Assembly (NCBI GenBank): GCA_018700525.1 | Contig: JABITN010000153.1 | Location: 1 to 33,367, forward strand | Direction: 5' to 3' | DNA from: Opitutales bacterium | GTDB lineage: Bacteria > Verrucomicrobiota > Verrucomicrobiia > Opitutales > Opitutaceae | DNA length: 33,367 nt | Shown here: in pieces, positions 1 to 7,519 of the stretch | Layout: each line of letters starts with the position of its first letter | Position numbering within the stretch: position 1 is the stretch's first letter | Position numbers and translations under genes: made by a program | The notes under the pieces: generated by a model | The model's database searches: none | What the model was told of the DNA's origin: nothing | Seen by the model: only the letters and a program-made list of their open reading frames with translations

Positions 1-1
1 A

Positions 2-151
2 GATGGTCCCTCGGTTCAGATGAAATTCCCGAGAGAGAATTCACCCGGCTCTCCCTTTACCGCCCTAACGCTGAACCTAGCTCTCGACATACTTAAGCAA
101 CTTTTAAGCAGACATGCATTTCGAGAGACGTCAAACCAAACCGATCAATAG
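2..151 (+). CDS. Possible C-terminal end of a truncated CDS
   Basis: The second forward frame is open from the left edge to a TAG at 149-151, giving 49 residues that start DGPSVQMKFPRE and include an amphipathic helix-like stretch (ALTLNLALDILKQLL). No start codon lies in the window. The composition is plausible for a protein tail, but a 50-codon open frame can arise by chance and a second forward frame is also open to position 96. I recognise no family. The tRNA terminator on the other strand begins about 10 bases after the stop, so the two units would be convergent. Confidence 0.3.
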   Translation, partial: DGPSVQMKFPRENSPGSPFTALTLNLALDILKQLLSRHAFRETSNQTDQ

Positions 152-161
152 ATTTGAACAC

Positions 162-201
162 AAAAAAATCCCCTTTGCAATCAATTGATCAATAGGGGGA
201 T
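162..201 (-). terminator. Rho-independent terminator of tRNA-Ser
   Basis: Read on the minus strand, just downstream of the tRNA, ATCCCC (196-201) pairs with GGGGAT (168-173). Between them lies an AT-rich loop that contains the self-complementary ATTGATCAAT. A run of seven T follows (162-168 on the minus strand). The long loop makes it a less compact terminator than the others in the window. Confidence 0.6.
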
Positions 202-213
202 ATACATTTAAAA

Positions 214-305
214 TGGCGGAGAGAGCGGGATTCGAACCCGCGGTACGGTGTGACCCGTACGACGATTTAGCAAACCGTTGCTTTCGACCACTCAGCCATC
301 TCTCC
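214..305 (-). tRNA. tRNA-Ser (anticodon GCU)
   Basis: The minus strand folds as a 92-nt class II tRNA. The acceptor stem is GGAGAGA/TCTCTCC, the discriminator base is G, and the 3' CCA is encoded (214-216). The D arm begins GCTGAGTGGTCGAAAGC. The anticodon stem-loop is ACGGT-TTGCTAA-ATCGT, which places GCT at the anticodon, so it reads AGC and AGU serine codons. A long variable arm (CGTACGGGTCACACCGTAC) is typical of tRNA-Ser, and the T arm is GCGGGTTCGAATCCCGC. The gene stands alone, with its own terminator downstream. Confidence 0.97.
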
Positions 306-469
306 GGTAAACTGAGTGCGAACTGTGGTTAACTAAAAACGGAGATCAAGAATTAAAATCCACTTATTTTAAATGAGCCCAATTCCGTTTTTTTCGTTTA
401 GAATCTTTACCTCTTCTTACAAGGTCCCTAATGATCATATAAAAATTAAAAACGCCAATCTACTTCGTA

Positions 470-1174
470 ATGGAAAATAAAAAACCTCTGATCATCGTTC
501 TCGTCCTCGCCCTCTTATTGGCAGGATTCTTCGCTTTCAAGTCCGTTAACGCGAACAAAGCCGCAGAAGCCGATGCGGCCAGAGTCGTTGAGCTCGAACT
601 AGCCGTTCAAGAACAAGAGCACCTGGCTAAACAGGAAGCTAAAAAAGCCGCCCTCGCCGAAGAGGCCCGTCGACTCGCCGAAGAAGCCCGTCGACTCGCC
701 GAAGCGAAAGCAGCCAATGACGCAAAATCCGAGCAAGCTCGCCTCGCTGAGATCGCCGACCTGAAGGCTAAGCAAAACGCAGTCCGCAACGCCGCTCAAG
801 TAGCCCGAGTCGAAGCGGAGAAAGAAACCGCTCGCCTTACAGCTGAACGCCAAGCGCTCGAAGCCGAAAGCAAACGCCTTCAAGCCCTACGTAAATCGGA
901 AAAGGCCGGAGCAGCCACGAAGCTCAAAGCCGCAGAAGACGCTCTCGCTAAAGCCAAAGCTCAAAATCGCCGCGACATCGTCGCCGCTCGCGATGAAGCT
1001 AGAAAACAGGCCATCAAAGAAATGGAAGCCCGCGCTGCCGCGAAAGGACAAATGGCTATGACTGAGGTCGTCTCTAAAGAACGTGCCGAGAACAAATCCT
1101 CTATTCCTAAGATTTTCATTCAGAAAACAAATACGAATCGGCTCCAACCCTCGTACATTATGCGTTCAAACTAG
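470..1174 (+). CDS. Ala/Glu/Lys-rich coiled-coil protein with N-terminal membrane anchor
   Basis: This 234-residue protein has one hydrophobic segment at about residues 6-24 (LIIVLVLALLLAGFFAF), with a Lys-Lys pair before it. From about residue 28 to 205 it is a nearly uninterrupted heptad-like helix rich in Ala, Glu, Lys and Arg. The last 30 residues are non-helical and lack acidic clusters. A 21-bp unit encoding LAEEARR is repeated in tandem at 656-697. The likely arrangement is an inner-membrane anchor with a long periplasmic or cytoplasmic coiled coil, loosely like the TolA middle region, but no family-specific C-terminal domain is visible. I do not recognise the gene and assign no function. 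The start has no SD sequence. The hairpin at 1215-1244 ends the transcript. Confidence 0.75.
   Translation: MENKKPLIIVLVLALLLAGFFAFKSVNANKAAEADAARVVELELAVQEQEHLAKQEAKKAALAEEARRLAEEARRLAEAKAANDAKSEQARLAEIADLKAKQNAVRNAAQVARVEAEKETARLTAERQALEAESKRLQALRKSEKAGAATKLKAAEDALAKAKAQNRRDIVAARDEARKQAIKEMEARAAAKGQMAMTEVVSKERAENKSSIPKIFIQKTNTNRLQPSYIMRSN
656..697 (+). repeat. Two tandem 21-bp units inside the coiled-coil gene
   Basis: Two copies of a 21-bp unit (GCCGAAGAGGCCCGTCGACTC, then the same with one A for G) run in register at 656-676 and 677-697, followed by a partial third copy (GCCGAAG). The unit encodes one heptad, so gain or loss of copies changes the coil length by exactly one heptad and keeps the frame. 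Confidence 0.85.
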
Positions 1175-1214
1175 GCTTTGAACTCGTTTTTGAAAATGCC
1201 TTCGCGCATTTTAC

Positions 1215-1244
1215 AAAAGCCGACGTTACGGCGTCGGCTTTTTT
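1215..1244. terminator. Bidirectional terminator between convergent genes
   Basis: GCCGACG (1219-1225) pairs with CGTCGGC (1232-1238) around a 6-nt loop. The stem is flanked by AAAA on the left and a T run on the right, so it works for the coiled-coil gene on the plus strand. The flanking A run gives a short T tract on the minus strand as well. The stop codon of the convergent methyltransferase gene (1226-1228) lies in the loop, and the right arm of the stem encodes the last residues of that protein. Confidence 0.85.
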
Positions 1245-1966
1245 GCGATCCAAAATCGGCAGTCCTCAGAGAAACTCAATACATCCGCGGATTCGCTCGC
1301 GATTTCACTACGCATTTTATCCTCTTCCCAGACCCATCCCGTCGCTTCAAGGTCAATCAGCACCTCGCTTCGCCTCGGAACATGCATAAAAGTCGTCCCA
1401 TGCTCCGTATGAAAATGACGGTCTCCGTCTTCGATCACATTCGGGTTTTTAGCGGTATCGTGATCGTAATCCGATGAATCTCCGAAAACCGCTTTATACA
1501 AGCGATCCTCCCGGTCCAATGTAGTGAAAATCAAAATGCCTCCCGGCTTCGTGGTTCGCCAAATTTCTTCCAACGCCTTCTGACGATTCTTCCGATAAGG
1601 AATTTGCATCAACCCGTTAAATCCAAACACCACCGAGCTGAAAAACTCCGTTTCAAAACGCATATCCGTCGCATCTTCCTGTTGAAAAGCGATATCCGCG
1701 CCGAGGTATTCCGAAATCTCGCAAGCCTGCTTAACCATTCCCTCCGACAAATCCGCTCCCCACAGTCGACGAAAACCCATTTCCCATAGACCCAGAACAA
1801 CTCGTCCAGCCCCGCAACCGAGATCGAGAACCGCTTTATCCCGATCGAACCACTTCTCAATCAACAGCCGCTCTGATTCCCACAAACCGACGTTGGCCAC
1901 GGCCCGCACATAGTGTTCGACCGTTTGAGAATCGTTAAAATAGCTGCGAATCTGCTCGATATCCAT
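1226..1966 (-). CDS. Class I SAM-dependent methyltransferase
   Basis: The 246-residue product transfers a methyl group from S-adenosylmethionine to an unidentified acceptor. The SAM-binding motif I is LDLGCGAG at residues 47-54, followed by the acidic strand-2 end in GADLSEGM and the post-motif LEEIWRTTKPGGILIFTT typical of Methyltransf_11/25 proteins. It is cytoplasmic, with no signal or membrane segment. I start at the ATG at 1966 (MDIEQIRSYF), where family-like sequence begins; an in-frame start at 2014 would add 16 residues (MSFLDRIL...). The gene is divergent from rplU. Its last codons and stop overlap the terminator at 1215-1244. Substrate (small molecule, quinone or lipid) cannot be read from the sequence. 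Confidence 0.85.
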   Translation of the reverse strand: MDIEQIRSYFNDSQTVEHYVRAVANVGLWESERLLIEKWFDRDKAVLDLGCGAGRVVLGLWEMGFRRLWGADLSEGMVKQACEISEYLGADIAFQQEDATDMRFETEFFSSVVFGFNGLMQIPYRKNRQKALEEIWRTTKPGGILIFTTLDREDRLYKAVFGDSSDYDHDTAKNPNVIEDGDRHFHTEHGTTFMHVPRRSEVLIDLEATGWVWEEDKMRSEIASESADVLSFSEDCRFWIAKKPTP

Positions 1967-2039
1967 GAATAGATCCACCATACGACGCGTTAAGATTCTG
2001 TCTAGGAAAGACACCAGGCGAAGTTTTTAACAAAAAAGA

Positions 2040-2069
2040 TTGATTCCCTGGGAAGAAGCTCCCTTATTA
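2040..2069 (+). promoter_or_regulatory. Candidate rplU-rpmA promoter with a dyad in the spacer
   Basis: TTGATT (2040-2045) and TTATTA (2064-2069) are 18 nt apart, a weak match to a sigma-70 promoter, and would start transcription about 10 nt before the rplU ATG. The spacer carries the short dyad GGGA-AGAAGC-TCCC (2050-2063), which could instead be a leader hairpin if transcription starts further upstream. Both readings are inference. Confidence 0.3.
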
Positions 2070-2085
2070 CGCCGTTTTATTTCTA

Positions 2086-2400
2086 ATGAAAGCAACTATC
2101 CAAACCCAGGGCAAACAGTTCACAGTACAAGAGGGCGACGTTCTCATACTGGACCGCTACCCCGAAACCGAAGCAGGCGCAACGCTCGAGATCAGCGAAG
2201 TCCTCACCGTAGGTGAAGGCGAAGGCTTTCAGTTGGGCAAGCCATTCGTCAAAGGCGCAATGGTCAAAGCGACCCTCCTTGAAAACAAACGCGGCCGCAA
2301 GGTTGTCATCTTTAAGAAGAAAAAGCGTAAAGGCTACACCCGCCGTCGCGGTCATCGCCAAGAGCTTTCCGTAATCAAAATTGACTCGATCGAGTCTTAA
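2086..2400 (+). CDS. rplU: 50S ribosomal protein L21
   Basis: The 104-residue protein is a full-length bacterial L21, which binds 23S rRNA in the large subunit. It starts [18 protein letters not shown] and contains the family core [10 protein letters not shown], the basic loop [25 protein letters not shown] and the C-terminal IKIDSI strand. It is 22 nt upstream of rpmA, the usual bacterial order. No SD sequence precedes the ATG (TTTTATTTCTA), as with most genes here. Confidence 0.98.
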   Translation: MKATIQTQGKQFTVQEGDVLILDRYPETEAGATLEISEVLTVGEGEGFQLGKPFVKGAMVKATLLENKRGRKVVIFKKKKRKGYTRRRGHRQELSVIKIDSIES

Positions 2401-2422
2401 ATTTCAAAAGAGACACTGAACA

Positions 2423-2665
2423 ATGGCGCATAAAAAAGGACAAGGTACCAGTAAGAACGGACGCGATAGCGCATCTCAACGTCTTGGAATCAAGAAGTTC
2501 GGTGGTCAGCAAGTTATCGCAGGCAACATCATCGTTCGCCAACGCGGCACTCGCTTCCATCCCGGCACGAACGTCGGCATCGGTCGCGATCATACGCTCT
2601 TCGCTCTCAGCGACGGCACAGTGAAATTCGACAAAGAACACCGCAAGGTGGCTGTCGAAGTCTAA
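2423..2665 (+). CDS. rpmA: 50S ribosomal protein L27
   Basis: The 80-residue L27 starts [22 protein letters not shown] and includes the core [29 protein letters not shown]. The N-terminus, which reaches the peptidyl-transferase centre in known L27 proteins, begins directly with the mature AHKKG sequence, so there is no Firmicutes-style cleavable leader. It follows rplU in one operon, which ends at the strong terminator at 2690-2723. The obg gene that often follows in other bacteria is absent; a small membrane protein comes next. Confidence 0.98.
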   Translation: MAHKKGQGTSKNGRDSASQRLGIKKFGGQQVIAGNIIVRQRGTRFHPGTNVGIGRDHTLFALSDGTVKFDKEHRKVAVEV

Positions 2666-2689
2666 CACTCCTCGCAACCCGATTTCACC

Positions 2690-2723
2690 AAAGCCTTTTC
2701 CTCTCAGAAGGAAAAGGCTTTTT
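2690..2723 (+). terminator. Terminator of the rplU-rpmA operon
   Basis: AAAGCCTTTTCCT (2690-2702) and AGGAAAAGGCTTT (2709-2721) form a perfect 13-bp stem around a 6-nt loop, ending in a run of five T. It lies 25 nt after the rpmA stop. Confidence 0.92.
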
Positions 2724-2780
2724 CGTGTATTCGCTTAAGACGTGTCAGTCTGAAACTGATAGCAATAATGTCAGCGGATT

Positions 2781-3161
2781 ATGGCCAACAATCGACTCAA
2801 CCAACTTCTCAAGCAAAGGGCCCTCATACTAGTGCACCTCAGTTGGCTGGAATCGGAAATAAGCACCCTCGAGCGCGCGTCGATTGAAGCGCCTGAAAAT
2901 GATCCGCAAGACAGCCCTATCCCCTCCGATCGTATCATAATTGACGATGCCCTAGAATCTCTCGAATTTACAGGCGAATCCCGTAGCAACCAATTCGTGG
3001 ACGAACCCGATCCCAAACCCGTCGCATCAGACATTTACGGCAAGCTAGGCCCAGAAACGCAAAATTCAGTCACTGATACCCGCAAAGGATGCGTCACTGT
3101 TTTCGGATGCCTCTTCCTAGCCCTTGCCGCTATCGCGGTCTGGATCTGGTGGAAGTATTAG
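2781..3161 (+). CDS. Hypothetical tail-anchored membrane protein
   Basis: The 126-residue protein has a short N-terminal helix with coil potential (LNQLLKQRALILVHLSWLESEISTLE, residues 6-31), an acidic, proline-containing middle that looks disordered, and a single C-terminal membrane segment at about residues 103-123 (VTVFGCLFLALAAIAVWIWW), ending Lys-Tyr. There is no signal peptide. It is probably a C-tail-anchored inner-membrane protein with a cytoplasmic N-terminus. I recognise no family. It is convergent with the FAD oxidoreductase gene at 3194, 32 nt away. Confidence 0.6.
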   Translation: MANNRLNQLLKQRALILVHLSWLESEISTLERASIEAPENDPQDSPIPSDRIIIDDALESLEFTGESRSNQFVDEPDPKPVASDIYGKLGPETQNSVTDTRKGCVTVFGCLFLALAAIAVWIWWKY

Positions 3162-3193
3162 CCGGAACTTGCACCGTAAATAACTGCAGGCTC

Positions 3194-4594
3194 CTATCTC
3201 AGAGCGTGAGTATTCGCCATCGCGATTCCGCTCAACATGCTGCCGACGATTCCCAGGAAACCCTGGTCTGTGCCACAAATAAAAAGATTCGAAATCGGCG
3301 TCGTACCATCCTTCGATTTTTGCGGAGCCCCATAGATTGCGCCCTGCTTTCGCCACGTGTAGCGCTCTACCGTGGTTGGTGTGAACATATCGTGCGCGAT
3401 ACATGCTCCATCATAACCCAAACCTGTGGCCGGCATGAACTTCTTCGCAGCCGACCAGATTCTCGGACGCCACAACTCTTTCTGTTCAGCGTACTCCGAT
3501 TCGCCGTAGGATTTCCACTTATCGTAATTCGAGAGACACGTTAGCCGAACAACCCCTTCGGCCATTTGCTCGTCTCCAAATTGAAAATTGTTTGGGATAC
3601 AAATCACCCCGCTGGTCAAATCAACCAGATCACTCGCTTCGCGGTACGAAAACCGTTCGCGGGCATTGAAGAAAACAATCGTATCGTCGCCCCAACCAAA
3701 TGACTTCGGCTGATCCTTGAAAATCGAAATCGTCTCCGCAAATGCAAGCCGACCTGCCGACACTGGCTTCTCGAGCTTTGGCTGCGGCGAGCACAACGCG
3801 TACGTCTCCGGCAATCCAGCAGAGGAGAGTACTACATCGGCCTGGACTTCTTCGCCGCTATCGAGAATCAGGCGATCGACCTGGTTCGCTACCGTCACAA
3901 TTTTAGCCACTCCTGTATTCATTTTCCGAATCCCTCCGGACTCGCGATAACGCTTCAAAAGTAAGCGGATAATGTTACGGATTCCCTCAAGCGGACGAGC
4001 GAAGCCCTCAAAGAAGATGGATTTGAACATGATCACAAATTGACCGAAATCCATATCCTCTTCCGTCGAGCTTCCGTAATACATCAACGGACAGAAAATC
4101 ATGTCCTCTAAGACCGGATCGCTCACGCAAGTCCGAACCATTTCTCGGGCGGATCGATAAGCGTAATTGAATTCATTGTCGTCGAACGAACGTATAGCCT
4201 CAACCAGTTTCCGGAAACCGTCGATTTGCTTCGGGAACACACTAGCGATCTCAGACTCGAAATACGCGAACTCATTATTGAAACGGAGGTTCGCGCCCGG
4301 GAAAGCCACTCGCGACCCCCTCTGTTCACAAAGTTTGAGATCCTCCCGCGAGATTCTCAGTTGACGAATAATCCGATTCAGCGGAGCCCGTCGGTCGCCC
4401 GGACCCGTAAAATTCGTCATCGCGTGCAGACCGACATCGTACTTGCGACCATCCTTCGCGTAGAAGCTATTCAACCCTCCTGAAGCGTAGTGACGCTCGA
4501 AAATACATACCTTCTTTCCGAAGTGAGCCAAGCGAATCCCTGCCGCTATCCCCGACATCCCTGCTCCAATTATGGCTACGTCGTATCGTTCCAT
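3194..4594 (-). CDS. CrtI-like FAD/NAD(P)-dependent oxidoreductase (phytoene desaturase / carotenoid isomerase superfamily)
   Basis: The 466-residue flavoprotein has the N-terminal FAD-binding motif GAGMSGIAAGIRLAHFGKKV (GxGxxG at residues 10-15) with an acidic ribose ligand in CIFERH, the CrtI-type GGLNSF loop, and the C-terminal FAD-contacting segment FICGTDQGFLGIVGSMLSG. Members of this superfamily desaturate, saturate or isomerise polyenes (CrtI, CrtISO, retinol saturase). It is the last gene of a minus-strand set after a beta-ketoacyl synthase and an acyl carrier protein, which suggests an acyl or polyene substrate rather than a C40 carotenoid, since no phytoene synthase is nearby. A terminator-like hairpin lies between it and the ACP gene. 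The substrate is inference. Confidence 0.85.
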   Translation of the reverse strand: MERYDVAIIGAGMSGIAAGIRLAHFGKKVCIFERHYASGGLNSFYAKDGRKYDVGLHAMTNFTGPGDRRAPLNRIIRQLRISREDLKLCEQRGSRVAFPGANLRFNNEFAYFESEIASVFPKQIDGFRKLVEAIRSFDDNEFNYAYRSAREMVRTCVSDPVLEDMIFCPLMYYGSSTEEDMDFGQFVIMFKSIFFEGFARPLEGIRNIIRLLLKRYRESGGIRKMNTGVAKIVTVANQVDRLILDSGEEVQADVVLSSAGLPETYALCSPQPKLEKPVSAGRLAFAETISIFKDQPKSFGWGDDTIVFFNARERFSYREASDLVDLTSGVICIPNNFQFGDEQMAEGVVRLTCLSNYDKWKSYGESEYAEQKELWRPRIWSAAKKFMPATGLGYDGACIAHDMFTPTTVERYTWRKQGAIYGAPQKSKDGTTPISNLFICGTDQGFLGIVGSMLSGIAMANTHALR

Positions 4595-4620
4595 CTCAAA
4601 AGTAGCGCTCCATTGAATAC

Positions 4621-4650
4621 AAAAAAATGGCCCGACGCAAAGGTCGGACC
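4621..4650 (-). terminator. Terminator between the ACP and FAD-oxidoreductase genes
   Basis: On the minus strand, CCGAC and GTCGG form a stem around a 6-nt loop, extended by GG/CC beyond one mismatch, followed by a run of seven T (4621-4627). It lies 26 nt after the ACP stop and 26 nt before the start of the next gene in the same direction. It should reduce, perhaps not abolish, read-through from ACP into the oxidoreductase gene. Confidence 0.7.
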
Positions 4651-4675
4651 GGAATTGATCGAAAAATAAAACCGC

Positions 4676-4930
4676 CTAGACCAATGCGTTGAATTTCGGA
4701 GTAAGGTACTCCGCGCAACTATCGAGCGATACTAATTGACCATACTCAGACTCAGGCACTTCGACGTCGTGCTTCTTGCGTAGCTCCATCACAATATCGA
4801 GGAAGTCCATCGAATCAAGATCCAGCTGCTCCCTCAATGCCACATCTGGCTTTACATCGCTTAGCTCCTCGTCAGGAGCGATCTCGGCGATGATGTCGAG
4901 AACCACTTGTTTGCATTCGTCTTTACTCAT
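4676..4930 (-). CDS. Acyl carrier protein
   Basis: The 84-residue acidic protein carries growing acyl chains on a 4'-phosphopantetheine arm. The attachment serine is Ser40 in the motif LDLDSMDFLDIVMELRKKH, matching the classic DSL/DSM signature at the start of helix II. Length and acidity are normal for a stand-alone ACP. It is 17 nt downstream of a beta-ketoacyl synthase gene. It is probably a dedicated carrier for this cluster rather than the housekeeping AcpP, because no fabD or fabG is adjacent and the sequence (LREQLDLDSMDF) departs from the usual AcpP motif. Confidence 0.95.
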   Translation of the reverse strand: MSKDECKQVVLDIIAEIAPDEELSDVKPDVALREQLDLDSMDFLDIVMELRKKHDVEVPESEYGQLVSLDSCAEYLTPKFNALV

Positions 4931-4947
4931 AAAAATACGTTCCGTTT

Positions 4948-6183
4948 CTATTCAGAAAAGCGCCGGATTATCAGCGCTGAATTAATACCGAGCATACCAA
5001 AGGAGTTATTAAGTATAGCGTCAACTCGTTTTGCTTTAATAGGCTTGTTCAAAACTAGGTTAGGAATTGCGCACTCCGGATCGAGCTCACCTACGTTGAT
5101 CGAAGGGTGCACAACTCCATCGTCAAACGAAGGCAAATTCCCCGCGAGCTCCAACGCTCCCGCTGCTCCCATGGAATGTCCGATAAACCCTTTTGTGTTA
5201 TTGACATAGGTGTCTGGACAATCGGCAAATACTTCGCGAATCGCCTTGCATTCCTGCACGTCGCCCATCGGCGTGGCAGTAGCATGCGTATTGACGATAT
5301 GAATGTCGCTCGAAGCCATCTTGGCCCTCTTCAATGCAGCTCGCATGCACTGCGCCTGACGCTCCGGGTTAGGTAAAACGTAGTCAGTGGCGTCCGAATT
5401 AACATGATAACCAACAATTTCGCCGTAAATTTTCGCTCCCCGACCCTGGGCATCTTCGAGGCGCTCAAGCGTATACAAAGCACCTCCTTCACTCACTACG
5501 ATTCCATTGCGTTTTACGTCAAACGGACGCGACGCTTTGTTCGGATCTTCATGTTCCGCCAAAGCTCCCTGGCTTTTGAAACCTGCAAAGATGCCGAAGG
5601 ATCGAATACTTTCGGACACACCTCCAGCGATCGCAACATCAACTTCCCCCAGTCGCAACATTTGCAATGCCTGGACAAGTCCCATGTTTCCCGCCGCGCA
5701 AGCCGCTCCAATCGTGTACGAGGGACCGGTCACTTTCAAATTCAGTGAAGTCTCTCCAGCCGGATTGTTGGCGACCGTCCGTGGATTATGATGATGGGTC
5801 CAGAACTTCGTATCGTAATCGAACTTGGAAATATTGTAGATTTCATTCTCGGTCTCGACGTTGCCATGCTCGGTAATCCCGACGTAGATACCGACGCGAT
5901 CTTTGTTCACGTTTTCAAAGTCGATTCCGCTGTCCGCAACCGCTTCCCGAGCGCAATAGATCGAAATACTACCTGCTCTCGTTCCTACACGCACTTCCTT
6001 CTTTTTCTGATAACGAAGCGGGTCGAAATCGCATACTCCCGCGAGCACCTTTCCCATGTAACGTATTTCGATGCGGCTAATCCCAGCCACTCCATCAAGC
6101 AGGTTCTGCCTGAATTCCGAGAGACTATTGCCGTTTGGCGAAGTCAGCCCCACCCCTGTTATAACAATTCTGCTAAGCTCCAT
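4948..6183 (-). CDS. Beta-ketoacyl-[ACP] synthase, FabF-like
   Basis: The 411-residue thiolase-fold condensing enzyme extends an acyl chain by decarboxylative Claisen condensation with malonyl-ACP. The Cys-His-His triad is intact: Cys162 in GAACAAGNMG, His300 in NTHATATPMGD and His336 in GFIGHSMGAAGA, with the conserved Lys331 just before. The nucleophile elbow reads GAACAAG instead of the common TACSS/TACAT, so it is a divergent KAS II subgroup, as found in secondary lipid and aryl-polyene-type clusters. It is the first gene of the minus-strand KAS-ACP-oxidoreductase set and is divergent from galE, 84 nt away. The chain-length specificity cannot be read. Confidence 0.93.
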   Translation of the reverse strand: MELSRIVITGVGLTSPNGNSLSEFRQNLLDGVAGISRIEIRYMGKVLAGVCDFDPLRYQKKKEVRVGTRAGSISIYCAREAVADSGIDFENVNKDRVGIYVGITEHGNVETENEIYNISKFDYDTKFWTHHHNPRTVANNPAGETSLNLKVTGPSYTIGAACAAGNMGLVQALQMLRLGEVDVAIAGGVSESIRSFGIFAGFKSQGALAEHEDPNKASRPFDVKRNGIVVSEGGALYTLERLEDAQGRGAKIYGEIVGYHVNSDATDYVLPNPERQAQCMRAALKRAKMASSDIHIVNTHATATPMGDVQECKAIREVFADCPDTYVNNTKGFIGHSMGAAGALELAGNLPSFDDGVVHPSINVGELDPECAIPNLVLNKPIKAKRVDAILNNSFGMLGINSALIIRRFSE

Positions 6184-6267
6184 TTCGAAGGAAGAATAAT
6201 TTGCTTTCCAATTAAGAAGCTCTTTCCGTAGTTAAAAAATTCCCCTTATCAATACTAAAGCAGCATT

Positions 6268-7257
6268 ATGAAGATACTCGTCGTCGGAGGAGCAGGATAT
6301 ATCGGCAGCCATTGCGTCCGCCAAATACAAGCAAGCGGCCATGAACCGGTCATTTTGGACAATTTTTCATTTGGCCATCGCGATGCAATTCCTGAGGGAG
6401 TTTCCCTCTATGAAGGAGATATTGGCGACATCGACTTCGTCCAACCGATCCTCGAAAACGAAGCGATCGACATCGTCATGCACTTCGCTGCGCTCATCAA
6501 CGTCGGCGAATCCACAACTGATCCCTTAAAATACTACGATAACAACGTCGCTAAAACTATTCGGCTTCTGCAAGCGATGCGCGCAGCGAAGGTCGAAAAA
6601 ATCATTTTCAGCTCCTCATGCACTATTTTCGGCGATGCGGCCGAAATGCCATTGCATGAAGAATTACCTCTCCAATCATTCAGCTCGTACGGACAAACCA
6701 AGCAAGACATTGAAGTACTCTTAGGCTACTGTGCGAAAGCTTATGGCCTCTCATATGCCTGCTTTCGCTACTTCAACGCTTCTGGCGCCGCTCCAGACGG
6801 ATCCATCGGCGAAGACCATGAGCCTGAAACCCACCTCATACCCCTTGCCATTCAAGCCGCTCGCGGACAACGCAAAAAGCTAATCGTATTCGGAACAGAC
6901 TACCCGACCCCGGATGGAACCTGTCTGCGCGATTACGTGCACGTCAACGATATCAGCCGAGCTCACATCGCCACTTTCGACAAGCTCGACCAACCCGGAA
7001 CCGAGCTCCACTACAATCTCGGCACCGGCACTCCTGCAAGCGTTCTCGAAATAATCCAAGTCGTTCAGGAGGTAACCGGTCTCGAAGTGCCGCACGAATT
7101 CGGCCCTCGCCGCGATGGCGATGTTCCTGCCGCCTACGCCTATCCAGCCAAGGCTATCGCTGAACTTAGTTGGAAGATCGAGTTTTCCGACATTAAATCG
7201 ATCGTGGAGACCGCTTGGAAATGGCACAAAAATCACCCCAACGGATTTGAAAAATAG
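6268..7257 (+). CDS. galE: UDP-glucose 4-epimerase
   Basis: The 329-residue extended short-chain dehydrogenase interconverts UDP-glucose and UDP-galactose (or the N-acetyl forms) for cell-surface polysaccharide. It has the NAD motif GGAGYIGSH (residues 7-15), the MHFAALINVGES signature, the SSSCTIFG strand and the catalytic pair Tyr141-xxx-Lys145 in SSYGQTK, then FRYFNASGA and the substrate region LRDYVHVNDI. Length is typical. The ATG lacks an SD sequence. The gene stands alone: it is divergent from the ketosynthase gene and separated by 262 nt from the response regulator. That gap holds no gene I can support. Confidence 0.95.
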   Translation: MKILVVGGAGYIGSHCVRQIQASGHEPVILDNFSFGHRDAIPEGVSLYEGDIGDIDFVQPILENEAIDIVMHFAALINVGESTTDPLKYYDNNVAKTIRLLQAMRAAKVEKIIFSSSCTIFGDAAEMPLHEELPLQSFSSYGQTKQDIEVLLGYCAKAYGLSYACFRYFNASGAAPDGSIGEDHEPETHLIPLAIQAARGQRKKLIVFGTDYPTPDGTCLRDYVHVNDISRAHIATFDKLDQPGTELHYNLGTGTPASVLEIIQVVQEVTGLEVPHEFGPRRDGDVPAAYAYPAKAIAELSWKIEFSDIKSIVETAWKWHKNHPNGFEK

Positions 7258-7519
7258 AATTGTAAAAGTTAATTGCTAAGTTCGCCCATCCTTTGTTTTG
7301 AGGCGTTATACTACGCTTAAATACCTTACCGGAAAATTGGAGTTTCATTCAAATTTCCACTGTTTCCTAATAAAGCTAATTTTTCCTGGACGCCGACTGT
7401 CGGAAACCCCAATTATATCGAATTTCAACTCGTATTCGTCAGTATAATTCCCTAAATAGCTAACGCTAATCGCTTTAACTATTAAGCCAATCATCGGATA
7501 CTGCCAAGCGTACAACCGC

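Noticed and set aside
3089-3544. 151-residue plus-strand frame near 3.1-3.5 kb
   Set aside because: Most of it is antisense to the FAD oxidoreductase C-terminus, and its start overlaps the tail-anchored protein gene in another frame. No recognisable protein features.
7258-7519. Possible small RNA or gene between galE and the response regulator
   Set aside because: A TATACT box and a CCGAC-T-GTCGG dyad are present, but no -35 at the right distance and no hairpin with a usable loop or T run. Nothing could be supported.
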